The notes under the pieces are model-generated. The model did not search any database, was not told the origin of the DNA, and saw nothing but the letters and a program-made list of their open reading frames with translations. Made by a program: the position numbers and the translations under genes. Shown here piece after piece: positions 9,871 to 19,523 of a stretch of 52,417 nucleotides of DNA (the stretch's first letter is position 1; every line of letters starts with the position of its first letter). Origin of the DNA: Candidatus Bathyarchaeota archaeon B26-2 (lineage in GTDB: Archaea > Thermoproteota > Bathyarchaeia > Bathyarchaeales > B26-1). The stretch spans positions 1-52,417 of the forward strand of contig LUCE01000004.1 in assembly GCA_001593935.1 (NCBI GenBank), in the 5' to 3' direction.

Positions 9871-10674
9871 ATGAGGCAGAGCGTTAGGGCGCTCGGATGG
9901 GCCATAACCCTCTCCATGCTCTTGACCTTCGCTTTCCTCGTGACGGCCATATACTCGATGGTCCAAACGATGATTGAGAGCCAGGGGATCGGGCTTGGCG
10001 AGGTTCAAGCCGAGTTCTCGGACGGCCGCTTAACCCTCTCGATTCCTCTAAACATCAACAACACTGGATACTACGATCTCTCCAACTTCAACGTGACCCT
10101 AATCTTGAAGGGGCCGGACGGAACCGTCATCTCCAGCCAGAGCTCTATCCTTGAACGGGTGGAACGCGGATCAACCGCGACGAGCTGGAGCAACCTCACC
10201 ATCGACATGGCGGAGCTTCTCTCCGGTATGGAATATCTCCTCTTCAACGACTCCGAGTTCAAGCTTGACATGCTGCTCACTTTTAGGTACGCGTACGCTC
10301 TCACGTTCCAAGTGAGAGCCGCGAACATCTCGATACCTTGGGGTGCACCCCTCTACAACTTCTCGATAACCGGGATTGGAGCCCCATACAACATAAGCCT
10401 AACCGAGTGCTTCATCGATGTGTATTTCGGGTTCGAGAACCACTCACCCTTCAGCGTGGAGGGAACCCTACGTCTGAAAATCTATAACGATGGAGGCGAG
10501 TACCTAGGCTCCGGATCTCAGACGATCAATGTTCCACCCCAACAAGGATTCAGAGGATACGTCACCGTCCACATAGAGAACCTCATGAAGTACACGGGGT
10601 CTGGATACATCGAGGTCTCCTTCGAGAGTCCCGTTCTAGGCCTCATAGACTTAGGGAGGGTAGATTATGGCTGA
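9871..10674 (+). CDS. Membrane-anchored extracytoplasmic protein, unknown (possible LEA/beta-sandwich-like)
   Basis: 267 aa, single N-terminal TM, then beta-rich domain with N-x-S/T sequons; stop overlaps start of next ORF. Confidence 0.6.
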   Translation: MRQSVRALGWAITLSMLLTFAFLVTAIYSMVQTMIESQGIGLGEVQAEFSDGRLTLSIPLNINNTGYYDLSNFNVTLILKGPDGTVISSQSSILERVERGSTATSWSNLTIDMAELLSGMEYLLFNDSEFKLDMLLTFRYAYALTFQVRAANISIPWGAPLYNFSITGIGAPYNISLTECFIDVYFGFENHSPFSVEGTLRLKIYNDGGEYLGSGSQTINVPPQQGFRGYVTVHIENLMKYTGSGYIEVSFESPVLGLIDLGRVDYG

Positions 10675-11176
10675 GAAAGAGGAGAAGAGCTTGAGAGAGT
10701 GGGCGTCCATAATCCTCCCAAGGGTCTTGAGAGCTGCACTTTGGGGCTTCATAATGGGCGGAGAACTACTCATACCGCTCCAACTGCCGGACTTCGGAGG
10801 ACAGATTGAAAACTTCTTTCCCCAGAGCCAGATGAGCTTCACGCAGATGGTCCTGATCTTCGTCGTCTTAGAGGTCGCTATACAGCTCCTCCAAGGAACG
10901 ATAATTAAGTACGCTCTCTCCATGGCTAGAACGATAATCTCTATGATCGCCCTCTTCCTCGTGACGAACGGAGGAGTTATCTCGATCGTCATCTCTTCGA
11001 CGCCTGAAACCCCGCTTCCACCCGGCCAGACAATAGCCTTCACGGTCGACTTCAGCGCCATACTCGGGATATTTCTGATCTTCTCACTACTGTCGATCGT
11101 AAAGAACCTCTTACAGGCTGTAGATTTCCTCTCAAGGAAGGCGGAGGAGCCAGTTACGATCCCTGAGTTCCCGTAA
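10667..11176 (+). CDS. Multi-pass membrane protein, unknown function
   Basis: 169 aa with several TM segments; ATG overlaps preceding stop by 8 nt (translationally coupled). Confidence 0.6.
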   Translation: MAEKEEKSLREWASIILPRVLRAALWGFIMGGELLIPLQLPDFGGQIENFFPQSQMSFTQMVLIFVVLEVAIQLLQGTIIKYALSMARTIISMIALFLVTNGGVISIVISSTPETPLPPGQTIAFTVDFSAILGIFLIFSLLSIVKNLLQAVDFLSRKAEEPVTIPEFP

Positions 11177-11327
11177 ATAAGGGGACAAGTACCATATCTG
11201 AGTGAACGGTGGTTGCTAAATTGTGGAGATTCTAAACTCCACATAATTATCTCAAGTTTATGGCTTAGGTTGGGAAACGAAAAAGAGAATTCCGAGCGCG
11301 AGGCGCATCTACAGATGGAAAGGCGGT

Positions 11328-12080
11328 GTGGAAATGAGAGGGGAATTGACCGTTGAGGAGTATATGGCTGGCCTTGGGGTCGATATGCTTCACGCTGGAG
11401 GTATGAAGAGGACCGAAGACTTGGCGGAGATGTGTAGAGTCTCAAGAGGTAAGAGTGTGTTGGATGTGGGTTGCGGATATGGCAAGACAGCCTCCTTCCT
11501 CGTGAAGAAGTATGGTTGCGAAGTGTTTGGTCTCGATATCTCTAGGAGGATGATTGAAGGAGCGAGAAAGAAGGTGATGGAAGAACATGTAAGGGATATT
11601 GTGCATCTCCTGTTAGGCAACGCTGAGAGTATGCCCTTCAAAGATGAAAGCTTCGACGTAGTGATCTCCGAGGGAACAACAGTTTTTCTCGAAAAAGAGA
11701 AGGCGTTAAAGGAGTATGTTAGAGTTACGAAGCATGGAGGGTATATATGTTTAAATGAGCTCAGCTGGAGAAAGGAGCCTCCAAGAAGAGCTGTGGAACG
11801 AGCCTTCAATGATCTGCAAGGGGTACAACCACTCAAATGTGAGGAGTGGATAAAACTCTTGGTGGACTCCGGACTTGAAGATGTCGAGTCGAGGACTTAC
11901 AGGTATAAGAGCTTCTCGTGGGATGTTATCAGAAGCATAGGCCTCCATGCATTGGTCAAGGTGGGTGTCAAACATCTCATAGACTCCAGGATTAGAAGGT
12001 GGATAAGCCGTCAAGAAGCAGTCTTCCACAATTACTCCGAGTATTGGGGCTACGGACTCTACAGTGGAAGGAAGCCTTAA
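11328..12080 (+). CDS. Class I SAM-dependent methyltransferase
   Basis: SVLDVGCGYGKTASFLVKKYGCEVFGLDIS; NAESMPFKDESFDVVISEG. Confidence 0.9.
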   Translation: MEMRGELTVEEYMAGLGVDMLHAGGMKRTEDLAEMCRVSRGKSVLDVGCGYGKTASFLVKKYGCEVFGLDISRRMIEGARKKVMEEHVRDIVHLLLGNAESMPFKDESFDVVISEGTTVFLEKEKALKEYVRVTKHGGYICLNELSWRKEPPRRAVERAFNDLQGVQPLKCEEWIKLLVDSGLEDVESRTYRYKSFSWDVIRSIGLHALVKVGVKHLIDSRIRRWISRQEAVFHNYSEYWGYGLYSGRKP

Positions 12081-12138
12081 GAGTCATTGTTCGGTTCTTG
12101 TAGAATGGATGATGCCTGGCAAGGAGGGTGCACTCTCC

Positions 12139-13350
12139 ATGAGCGAACATAACGAGATATTTACGCTCAAGATTCTTCTCGTCGTCTTCCTAATCTTAAA
12201 TTTGGCAACGACCTCCTTCCTGAGTTTAAGGATAATTGAACTGCAGAGAACTCTCGACAACCAGACCAGTCAGATCAATAAACTTAGCCGTCAGGTCTCG
12301 CAGATGCGGGACGAACTTTCTTTTCTAGAGGGAGAGATTCAGAGCTTACCATCTCTATTCACAACCTCTCTTAGCGAGATCTACAGTGAAGTAAAGGACT
12401 CGATTGTAGTTGTCAGGGGTAAAATTGTAGAAGAAACCCCCTTTGGGGAGGAGTACATCTCTGTTCAGGGTTCGGGCTTCGTCTACAATTATAGCGGGGA
12501 GATCATCATAGTGACTAATAATCACGTCGTCGACGGGTGCATAAATATAACGGTCTCCTTTCTGAACGGCGAAACCTATCAAGCTGAGATAATCGGTAAA
12601 GACTCTTACAGTGACCTCGCGGTCTTGTCGACCGATGCGCCGCCATCCGAACTTAAACCGTTGACTGTGACAAGTTCGTCCTCACTTAAGGTGGGACAAA
12701 CGGTGATAGCGGTAGGTAGCCCCTTCGGCTTAGCCGGCTCCATGACCGTAGGCGTAATCAGTCAGCTCGGAAGGACGATCAGCGAGTCGGCCACAGGCGG
12801 TTACCTCATAGCCGACGTCATCCAGACGAGCGCGCCGATAAATCCGGGAAACTCCGGAGGCCCCCTTCTGAACATCCTCGGCGAAGTAATAGGGATAACA
12901 ACAGCGATCGTTAAAGATTCTCAAGGAGTCGGCTTCGCAATACCCTCAGATACCCTGCTGAGGGAGCTGCCCTACCTGATTAAAGGGGAGCAGTACCCCC
13001 ACCCTTGGCTAGGCGTCAAAGGAATCAATATGAACTTCGATATAGCGAAAGTGATGAACCTAAACGTGACCTACGGATGGCTAATCGTTGAGGTTTTGAC
13101 TAACAGTCCCGCAGAGAAGGCGGGCCTAAGAGGAGGAACCCACGTGGTAAATATTGACGGGACCCCCGTCAAGATCGGCGGAGACGTGATAATCATGATA
13201 AACGGAACGAGAATCAGAAACGGAGACGACTTAGCCACGTACCTTGAGAGAAACACGGAACCCAACCAGAGTATCCAGATCACAGTGATAAGATTGGGGC
13301 AGATGCTCAATGTCACCGTGACGCTTGGAGTACGCCCCATAGCAGGTTAA
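12139..13350 (+). CDS. Membrane-anchored trypsin-like serine protease with PDZ domain (HtrA/DegP family)
   Basis: ORF 12064..13350; ATG at 12139 preceded by GGAGG. Catalytic triad contexts IVTNNHVVDG, SYSDLAVLS, INPGNSGGPLLN; C-terminal PDZ (NSPAEKAGLRGGTHVVNIDGTPV). Confidence 0.93.
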   Translation: MSEHNEIFTLKILLVVFLILNLATTSFLSLRIIELQRTLDNQTSQINKLSRQVSQMRDELSFLEGEIQSLPSLFTTSLSEIYSEVKDSIVVVRGKIVEETPFGEEYISVQGSGFVYNYSGEIIIVTNNHVVDGCINITVSFLNGETYQAEIIGKDSYSDLAVLSTDAPPSELKPLTVTSSSSLKVGQTVIAVGSPFGLAGSMTVGVISQLGRTISESATGGYLIADVIQTSAPINPGNSGGPLLNILGEVIGITTAIVKDSQGVGFAIPSDTLLRELPYLIKGEQYPHPWLGVKGINMNFDIAKVMNLNVTYGWLIVEVLTNSPAEKAGLRGGTHVVNIDGTPVKIGGDVIIMINGTRIRNGDDLATYLERNTEPNQSIQITVIRLGQMLNVTVTLGVRPIAG

Positions 13351-13353
13351 TGG

Positions 13354-13746
13354 TCATACGTCCGCAACCACTTCGTATTCCATCACCTTTCCTTCTCCGT
13401 CAAAGATGGCGATGTCCTCTTCAGACATGTAAGGATAAGCCGCAATTACCATTATCCTACCATAGAATTTGTTCAAATCCACGATAGACGGCCTTAGAAC
13501 ACCTGAGGGATGAGAATGGGCTGTGCCTACAATGGAAAAATCGACTGGGAGCATGTATAAAGGAAAATTGGAGAAACCGAACCCTCGAACTGCAAGTGGG
13601 GGAATCTCGACCTCATCAACTGTGATTCGGTCTCTCTTTATGCTTCCTTTTAGGAGAAGAATTCCCTCCTTTGGGTGGCAGGCCTTCGCGTATTCTAGTA
13701 TGCTCCTTATAACTGATCGTTTTACATAAATTAGTCTCCTCTTCAT
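13354..13746 (-). CDS. JAMM/MPN+ (Mov34/PAD-1) family metalloprotease-like protein
   Basis: JAMM motif: E in HPKEGILLL, then HSHPSGVLRPSIVD. Internal ATG at 13746 (MKRRLIYV) is likely the start. Confidence 0.8.
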   Translation of the reverse strand: MKRRLIYVKRSVIRSILEYAKACHPKEGILLLKGSIKRDRITVDEVEIPPLAVRGFGFSNFPLYMLPVDFSIVGTAHSHPSGVLRPSIVDLNKFYGRIMVIAAYPYMSEEDIAIFDGEGKVMEYEVVADV

Positions 13747-13760
13747 AAAGGGTCCTCCAT

Positions 13761-14456
13761 TTATTTGAGTAGGGTGGCTTCCATTATAAATGGTGAGCAT
13801 TCTTCAATACTGAATCTTTTGAATTTGTTTTGGGGACTCCCTAGGGTCTTCCGAAACTCTTCCATGGTGAGGGCCGAATGGAAACTTACGAGCTTATAGA
13901 CGAAGATTGCAATTAACGACCCGTAACGTTCCTTTAACCATTCTAAGTCTTCTTTAGGTGCATCCTTCCGCAGTTCATATATTAGAGCTTGGCCCCGGGG
14001 TTTTAGCACACGGTAAATCTCGTTAAGCACCCGTATCGGTTCCTTCCAGTGATGGAAACTGCCTGTACTCACGACGAGATCGAAGACGGAATCCTCGTAG
14101 CGCATATGGTTTGCATCCTCAACCTCGAATCTAACCCTGCCGGTTATCCCCGCCTTCTGCGCATTCTTCTTCGCGATCCTTATCATATCCGGGGATAAAT
14201 CTATGCCGATTATTTCCACCTTATCTATAAGCCTAGCGATTTCTATTGGTAAATAACCCGGTCCAGTTCCAACATCTAATATACGGCCCTCCATTATTTT
14301 GGACGCGACAGTCTTTGCTACGTAGATATACCAGTCTCTAGTGAAAGGACTACGCCTCGCCAGATACGCATAAAACCGAGTTGAAGGAAAAGGAATCTCT
14401 TCGGGGAGATACTTCTCTATTCTCATCGTTTCTTTTTCACATCTTTTCTTGTTCAT
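13761..14456 (-). CDS. Class I SAM-dependent methyltransferase
   Basis: ILDVGTGPGYLPIEIARLIDKVEIIGIDLSPDMI; VFDLVVSTGSFHHWKEP. Confidence 0.9.
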   Translation of the reverse strand: MNKKRCEKETMRIEKYLPEEIPFPSTRFYAYLARRSPFTRDWYIYVAKTVASKIMEGRILDVGTGPGYLPIEIARLIDKVEIIGIDLSPDMIRIAKKNAQKAGITGRVRFEVEDANHMRYEDSVFDLVVSTGSFHHWKEPIRVLNEIYRVLKPRGQALIYELRKDAPKEDLEWLKERYGSLIAIFVYKLVSFHSALTMEEFRKTLGSPQNKFKRFSIEECSPFIMEATLLK

Positions 14457-14501
14457 ATTTTTAAATAGTTAATTATTGGGGAAGGAATGAACGAGATGTA
14501 T

Positions 14502-15698
14502 TCATGGAGGTTGCCCAGTAGATAGACCCCAAGAGTAGATGCCTATTATCATCGGTGTCAAGATTATCGCGGTCGCTATAAGAGCGGAGTATAGAGATAG
14601 GGAAATTAATCCAGAATTAAAGAGGATATATTGGACAATTACGCTGGTGCTGAATCTTACACTAAGCCCTACACCTAGTAACAGCGAATATTTGGTTCCA
14701 AGCATCTCTCGGAAAAGTGGGAAAGATACTAAAAGTTTTGAGCCGTTTGCAACAATAAAAATGAGAGCCATCAACAGGGGATAGACGAGAATAGAGCCCA
14801 AAGAAACATTTGCTCCTATGCTCAGAAAGAAAAGTGGAGAGAGAAAGATGTAACCAAGAAAATTTATAGCCCTCTCATCTTCATTCAGTATCTGTTCAGG
14901 CAGTAATTGTCTTGTAACTATGCCGCCCAAAATGGCACCTATCGTAGCCAAATCCTCAAAGACAAGTCCGCCCAGAGCAGCGAAGAAAAAGAAGATGAGT
15001 AAAACTAAAAGGGAATGCAGGTAAGGCGTATCTGAGTTCCTCCTTAAAGTAGTTTTGAGTTTACTTCCCAGTTTTATAATTGCCAAGGCAAGGAGAAGCA
15101 AGCCGCCCAGAGCAGAGACGATCAATAAGGGGTCTGGGACACCCTGAACTTGGGCTTCTGATAAAAATGCAGGTAAAGCTGCGATAACTGCAAGCATGAA
15201 GACCTCTATGATATCGTCGAAGGTTCCTATACCCAACGTAAGTTGACCAAAGGTTGTGTTAAGCACCTTAAATTCAGAGAGGATAGGTAAAAGGACGGCC
15301 TCGCCAACTGTCGCGAAGGAAAGGGCTGTTATCAAGGCGACCAGATAAGAGCTGCTCACATGATCTGGAAACCCGAAATAAAAAAGCAGACTTCCAAAGA
15401 AGCCTTCTGAAGAGATTATCAGAATACTGCCGAGGAAGATCTGTTTCCCCAGGTTCTTCATCTCTTTCAAATCTATATTGAAACCAATTATGAAAAGAAT
15501 AAAGAGCATCCCCAAGTTTGCTAGCAACTGGAAGGCTTCACTTTCGATGGAAGGCTTAAAAAAGCCAAGTAAAGATAAGATCATGCCGAAGAATAAGGCA
15601 GCGAACATCCACGGCATTCTTAGATACTTCTGTATCAGATGGCCAAAGACCAGCGAGACGCCGTAGGTTACAACGATGAGGAGCAGTACATTTTCCAT
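14502..15698 (-). CDS. Cation:proton antiporter (CPA2/NhaP-Kef type membrane domain)
   Basis: 398 aa polytopic protein; FATVGEAVLLPIL, GTFDDIIEVFMLAVI, LGGIVTRQLLP consistent with Na+/H+ exchanger family. Confidence 0.85.
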   Translation of the reverse strand: MENVLLLIVVTYGVSLVFGHLIQKYLRMPWMFAALFFGMILSLLGFFKPSIESEAFQLLANLGMLFILFIIGFNIDLKEMKNLGKQIFLGSILIISSEGFFGSLLFYFGFPDHVSSSYLVALITALSFATVGEAVLLPILSEFKVLNTTFGQLTLGIGTFDDIIEVFMLAVIAALPAFLSEAQVQGVPDPLLIVSALGGLLLLALAIIKLGSKLKTTLRRNSDTPYLHSLLVLLIFFFFAALGGLVFEDLATIGAILGGIVTRQLLPEQILNEDERAINFLGYIFLSPLFFLSIGANVSLGSILVYPLLMALIFIVANGSKLLVSFPLFREMLGTKYSLLLGVGLSVRFSTSVIVQYILFNSGLISLSLYSALIATAIILTPMIIGIYSWGLSTGQPP

Positions 15699-15879
15699 GG
15701 TATCTTACCGCCTTGAAACTGCACGTTGCCGACGTAAGAGTTCTCTGAGTAGTTCAAGATGTTCATCTTCAAGTTCTCAAGTATAGAGGGGGAATAATAC
15801 TTAAACCTTTTCTATAAACTTTTATAATGATTTAATATATTTAAATTGGATAGAGAAAATTAAATTTAGTGGTGATACC

Positions 15880-16886
15880 GTGTCCTATACAAGGAAATTA
15901 CAAAAGATTGGAGAGAGCCTCTTCGTCTCGCTTCCGAAAAGTTGGGTCGAACGGATGCAACTCAACCAAGGCGATATAAATCGCGCTAGTTGAGCAACCG
16001 GATGGTTCCCTCATCCTCTATCCAGAGTTTAGAAAGGAGACCTTGAACCAGATAACTTTAAATGTTGACGCCAAGGAAACAACACGGTCCCTCAAACGAA
16101 GGATCACTGGAACATACGTCGACGGTTTTGACGTCATAAAATTAAAGGCTGTAGATAACTTCACGGGGGAACAACAGGACGCGATTAGAGAGATAACGGA
16201 TGCCCTCTTCGGGCTCGAAATCGTCGAAGTGACATCGAATATGAATCACGATTCAATGCCTATTAACGAAGACACTGCCCATCGAGAAGACGAGTCAGAG
16301 AATTCATAGTACAATAAGATCGATGTTCAGTGAGACGATCTTAGCCTTAAAGGAGAGAAACCCCGAAGCATCTAAAGGTGTGATAAAAAGGACACGCGAC
16401 GTCAAAAGGCTTTCCTTGGTCGTTCACAGACTTCTTCGAAGCTTGATACTCTTTCCAACCGAGCGACCGTCTGAAATGAAACCGATAGACAGCGTTGACT
16501 TTCTCCGAGTTATCGATAAGACCACAGAAGTCTCTGGGGCCGTAAAAAAGATCGCTGAAAGTGTCATCACAGAAGGACAGACTTTTCCTAACTCCATTCT
16601 AGACTCGTTGCTCAAGACAAGTAACAAGGTTCTGGAACTATATGATTGGTCTATGCAAGCCTTAATGTCCAAGGACTTGGAGTTAGCCAATCGTGTCCTA
16701 GACGAGAAACCGAAACTAAATTTTGATGATCTGTGGGAGCTCCTTCAGAAGGAAGAAAAGAAGATGAAGATCTCCGGTCCAGCATTCTCTCACATTCACA
16801 GGATTATCGATAACTTCAAGCAGATATACCTTTACGCTCTGGAGATATCTGAGATTGCTATTGATCGTGCGGAGGAACTCTCCTAG
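15880..16886 (+). pseudogene. AbrB-PhoU domain regulator (archaeal phosphate-uptake-regulator-like), broken by two +1 frameshifts
   Basis: Frame a (GTG 15880): VSYTRKLQKIGESLFVSLPKSWVERMQLNQGDI (SpoVT/AbrB). Dropping one A in 15978-15980 continues as IALVEQPDGSLILYPEFRKETLNQITLNVDAKE...EVTSN. Dropping T at 16242 continues as RITIQCLLTKTLPIEKTSQRIHSTIRSMFSETILALKERN... into the PhoU-like ORF 16323..16886. Confidence 0.8.
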
Positions 16887-17024
16887 AAGGCATAAAAAGA
16901 AGGAAAGCAACGTCTTAAGGCTTTATGCGTTGCGGAGTTTCATCCCTTTTTCGCCATTAAAGTACTGGATGTAAGTGGATATTCACTTTTAGGCTCGGCC
17001 TCGTCTTCATGAACACCATTAGTT

Positions 17025-17057
17025 AACTTTAAATCTCTCCATTTACCTCTCTATAAA
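17025..17057 (+). promoter_or_regulatory. Candidate TATA elements upstream of the hydrogenase/complex-I-like operon
   Basis: AACTTTAAAT (about 17025-17034) and CTATAAAAC (about 17051-17059) upstream of the first gene (GTG 17109). Confidence 0.35.
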
Positions 17058-17108
17058 ACTCGGTAAGGTGACGGACGGAGGCGTACATGGACGTTAGGCG
17101 AATCGCTG

Positions 17109-17414
17109 GTGGCGTTGATAGCTATCCTGTCGATATCCTTGGCCATATATGCGCTGAGCGGTCTTAAGGCGCCCAAACCCAGAAAGAGTCGAGACAAGGT
17201 CTCCGTATATGCATGCGGCGAACGAGTGAAAGTTGGAAAACTCAAGATAACCGTGACCTTACATGAGTATCTGACATATTTTGTTGTCCTTGACTCCTCA
17301 GCCTTGATGGTAGCCTTCGCATCGTTGGCAGCGGATACCGTAAACCCGCTCATCATACTAACCTACTTGATAATCGTCCTAGCGGCGTCCCTCATCTTGC
17401 GAGGAGGCGACTAG
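17109..17414 (+). CDS. NuoA/FpoA-like small membrane subunit
   Basis: 101 aa; KVSVYACGERVKVGK...HEYLTYFVVLDSSALMVAFAS matches the NuoA Y-x-CG ... hydrophobic pattern; first gene of Nuo-like operon; GTG start. Confidence 0.65.
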   Translation: MALIAILSISLAIYALSGLKAPKPRKSRDKVSVYACGERVKVGKLKITVTLHEYLTYFVVLDSSALMVAFASLAADTVNPLIILTYLIIVLAASLILRGGD

Positions 17415-17415
17415 A

Positions 17416-17844
17416 GTGCTCCGGGTAGGTCTCACCAACTGGGCAAGACGGAAGTCTCCGTGGGTACTCCACTTCAACAGTGGGGCCTGCAACGCGTGCG
17501 ACATAGAGGTTGTAGCCCTACTCACGCCGAGGTACGATGTCGAACGTTTCGGAATCTTACTCAAGCCGACACCTCGGCACGCAGACGTGCTTGTCGCAAC
17601 GGGACCAGTAACCAGACAGTGCGCCCAAAGGCTCAAGAGAATCTACGAGCAGATGCCGGACCCGAAGTTCGTGGTGGCGGTTGGGGCATGCGCCTGCTCC
17701 GGCGGGGTCTTCAGAAAATGCTACAACGTCATCAAAGGCGTCGATAAGGTTATCCCGGTCGACGTGTACGTGCCCGGATGCCCTCCAAGGCCTGAGGCCA
17801 TAATCGACGGAATAGTAAAGCTCCTCAAGGAGGTTGGAGGTTAA
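17416..17844 (+). CDS. [NiFe] hydrogenase small subunit / NuoB-like protein (proximal 4Fe-4S)
   Basis: [51 protein letters not shown]: group-4-hydrogenase style cysteine spacing. Confidence 0.93.
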   Translation: MLRVGLTNWARRKSPWVLHFNSGACNACDIEVVALLTPRYDVERFGILLKPTPRHADVLVATGPVTRQCAQRLKRIYEQMPDPKFVVAVGACACSGGVFRKCYNVIKGVDKVIPVDVYVPGCPPRPEAIIDGIVKLLKEVGG

Positions 17845-17849
17845 AGGGG

Positions 17850-19523
17850 ATGGCCTCCTCCCGCGAGGATGAAACCATAAACACGCTCAGAGAGAGGCTC
17901 GGACAGGGCCTCCTGAACTCTTGGGTCTCTAGGCCTCGGAGAGCGTACGTCCATGTTAGACAAGGCTCCCATAGAGAAGCGATCTCAGCCCTCTTAAACA
18001 GATTTCCAGAGACAACCATCTCAACCATAACGGCGCTCGATCTGGGCGGGGAGATCGAGCTGAACTACCACCTGTGGTGTGATGGAACCGTCCTAACCGT
18101 ACGGGTTACTGTGCCTAAGTCCAACCCTGTGACCGAAACGGTGACCGACATCATTCCGGGGGCAGCCCTCTACGAGCGAGAGGTCTTCGACTTATTTGGA
18201 GTGAGGTTCACCGGGCATCCTGACTTGAGGAGGCTGCTCCTCTCAGACGACTGGCCGAGTGGGCAGTATCCACTGAGGAAGGATTGGAGCCCTGGAGCGG
18301 GCTTACCCCTCAAGGCGCCTCCCTCAAGGATAGGTAATCCAGATATGAGGGACGCTTCCTCGATAGTGAACGTTGTGGTCGGCCCCCAGCATCCGGCCCT
18401 ACACGAGCCTGAACGATTCCTGTTTAAGCTAGATGGTGAGACCGTTCTGGACGTTGAGACGAGGATTGGATACGTCCACAGGGGAATCGAGAAGGCTGCG
18501 GAGAGTCTCATGTTCTTCCAGAACGTCCACTTGGTAGAGAGGATATGTGGCATCTGTAATGTTGCACACACAGTCTGTTTCTGTCAAGCCGTCGAGGAGA
18601 TCGGAAGAGTAGAGGTTCCCCCAAGGGCTGAGTGTCTTAGGGTGATAATAGCCGAGCTCAACAGGATACATAGCCACCTCTTACTCTTAGGGGTCGCCGG
18701 TTTAGAAGTCGGCTTCGAGACCCTCTTCCAATACATATGGCGGGACCGTGAGACCGTCCTAGACTTGGTGGAAGGACTCACCGGGAACAGGATTATGGCC
18801 GAGTATAACACGATCGGAGGTGTTAGACGGGACATAAGCCCGAGCATAGCCCAAACGATCTTGAGGGAGATGAGAAACCTCAGGAAGAGAACGTCCTTTT
18901 ACAGGGAGGTCTTCGAGAGCGACCCAACCTTAGAGTTGAGGACCAAGGGGATAGGTAGGCTTAGGAGACCGGAAGCATTAAAGTTGTGTGTTGTGGGCCC
19001 GGTTGCGAGGGCGTCCGGCGTAGACAGCGACATCCGAAGAGATGATCCATACGCAGCCTATGAGGATGCTCCATTTAATGTCCCGGTCTATGATGAAGGC
19101 GACGTCTGGGCTAGGCTTATGGTCAGGGTCGATGAGGTTGCTGAGAGCATAAACCTGATAGAGTATGCGGTCGAGAACATGCCGAGCGGCCCCTTCAGGG
19201 TTAGGGTTGCTAGGAGGCAGCCTGAAGGCGAAGCTTTGAGCCGGGTTGAGGCGCCTAGGGGCGAACTCCTCCATTACGTTAAGAGTAACGGGTCGGCTTA
19301 CCCGGAGAGGGTTAAGGTCAGAACTCCGACTCTAGCTAACATAATCTCATTTAGGGAGATGGTTAAGGGATACTATGTGGCCGATATCCCAGCCATCCTC
19401 GTAAGTCTGGACCCGTGCTTCGCCTGCACCGACCGTGTAGCCCTCGTAGATGCGGATAGCGGCCGGAAGTGGATATGTAACCTAAGGGACCTGCGGAGTG
19501 ACAGATGGAGGAAACAGCCATGA
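17850..19523 (+). CDS. Fused NuoC-NuoD-like group 4 [NiFe] hydrogenase large subunit (HycE/HyfG-type architecture)
   Basis: N-terminal 30-kDa subunit domain ([31 protein letters not shown]) fused to large subunit with L1 [11 protein letters not shown] and L2 DPCFACTDR motifs. Confidence 0.95.
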   Translation: MASSREDETINTLRERLGQGLLNSWVSRPRRAYVHVRQGSHREAISALLNRFPETTISTITALDLGGEIELNYHLWCDGTVLTVRVTVPKSNPVTETVTDIIPGAALYEREVFDLFGVRFTGHPDLRRLLLSDDWPSGQYPLRKDWSPGAGLPLKAPPSRIGNPDMRDASSIVNVVVGPQHPALHEPERFLFKLDGETVLDVETRIGYVHRGIEKAAESLMFFQNVHLVERICGICNVAHTVCFCQAVEEIGRVEVPPRAECLRVIIAELNRIHSHLLLLGVAGLEVGFETLFQYIWRDRETVLDLVEGLTGNRIMAEYNTIGGVRRDISPSIAQTILREMRNLRKRTSFYREVFESDPTLELRTKGIGRLRRPEALKLCVVGPVARASGVDSDIRRDDPYAAYEDAPFNVPVYDEGDVWARLMVRVDEVAESINLIEYAVENMPSGPFRVRVARRQPEGEALSRVEAPRGELLHYVKSNGSAYPERVKVRTPTLANIISFREMVKGYYVADIPAILVSLDPCFACTDRVALVDADSGRKWICNLRDLRSDRWRKQP

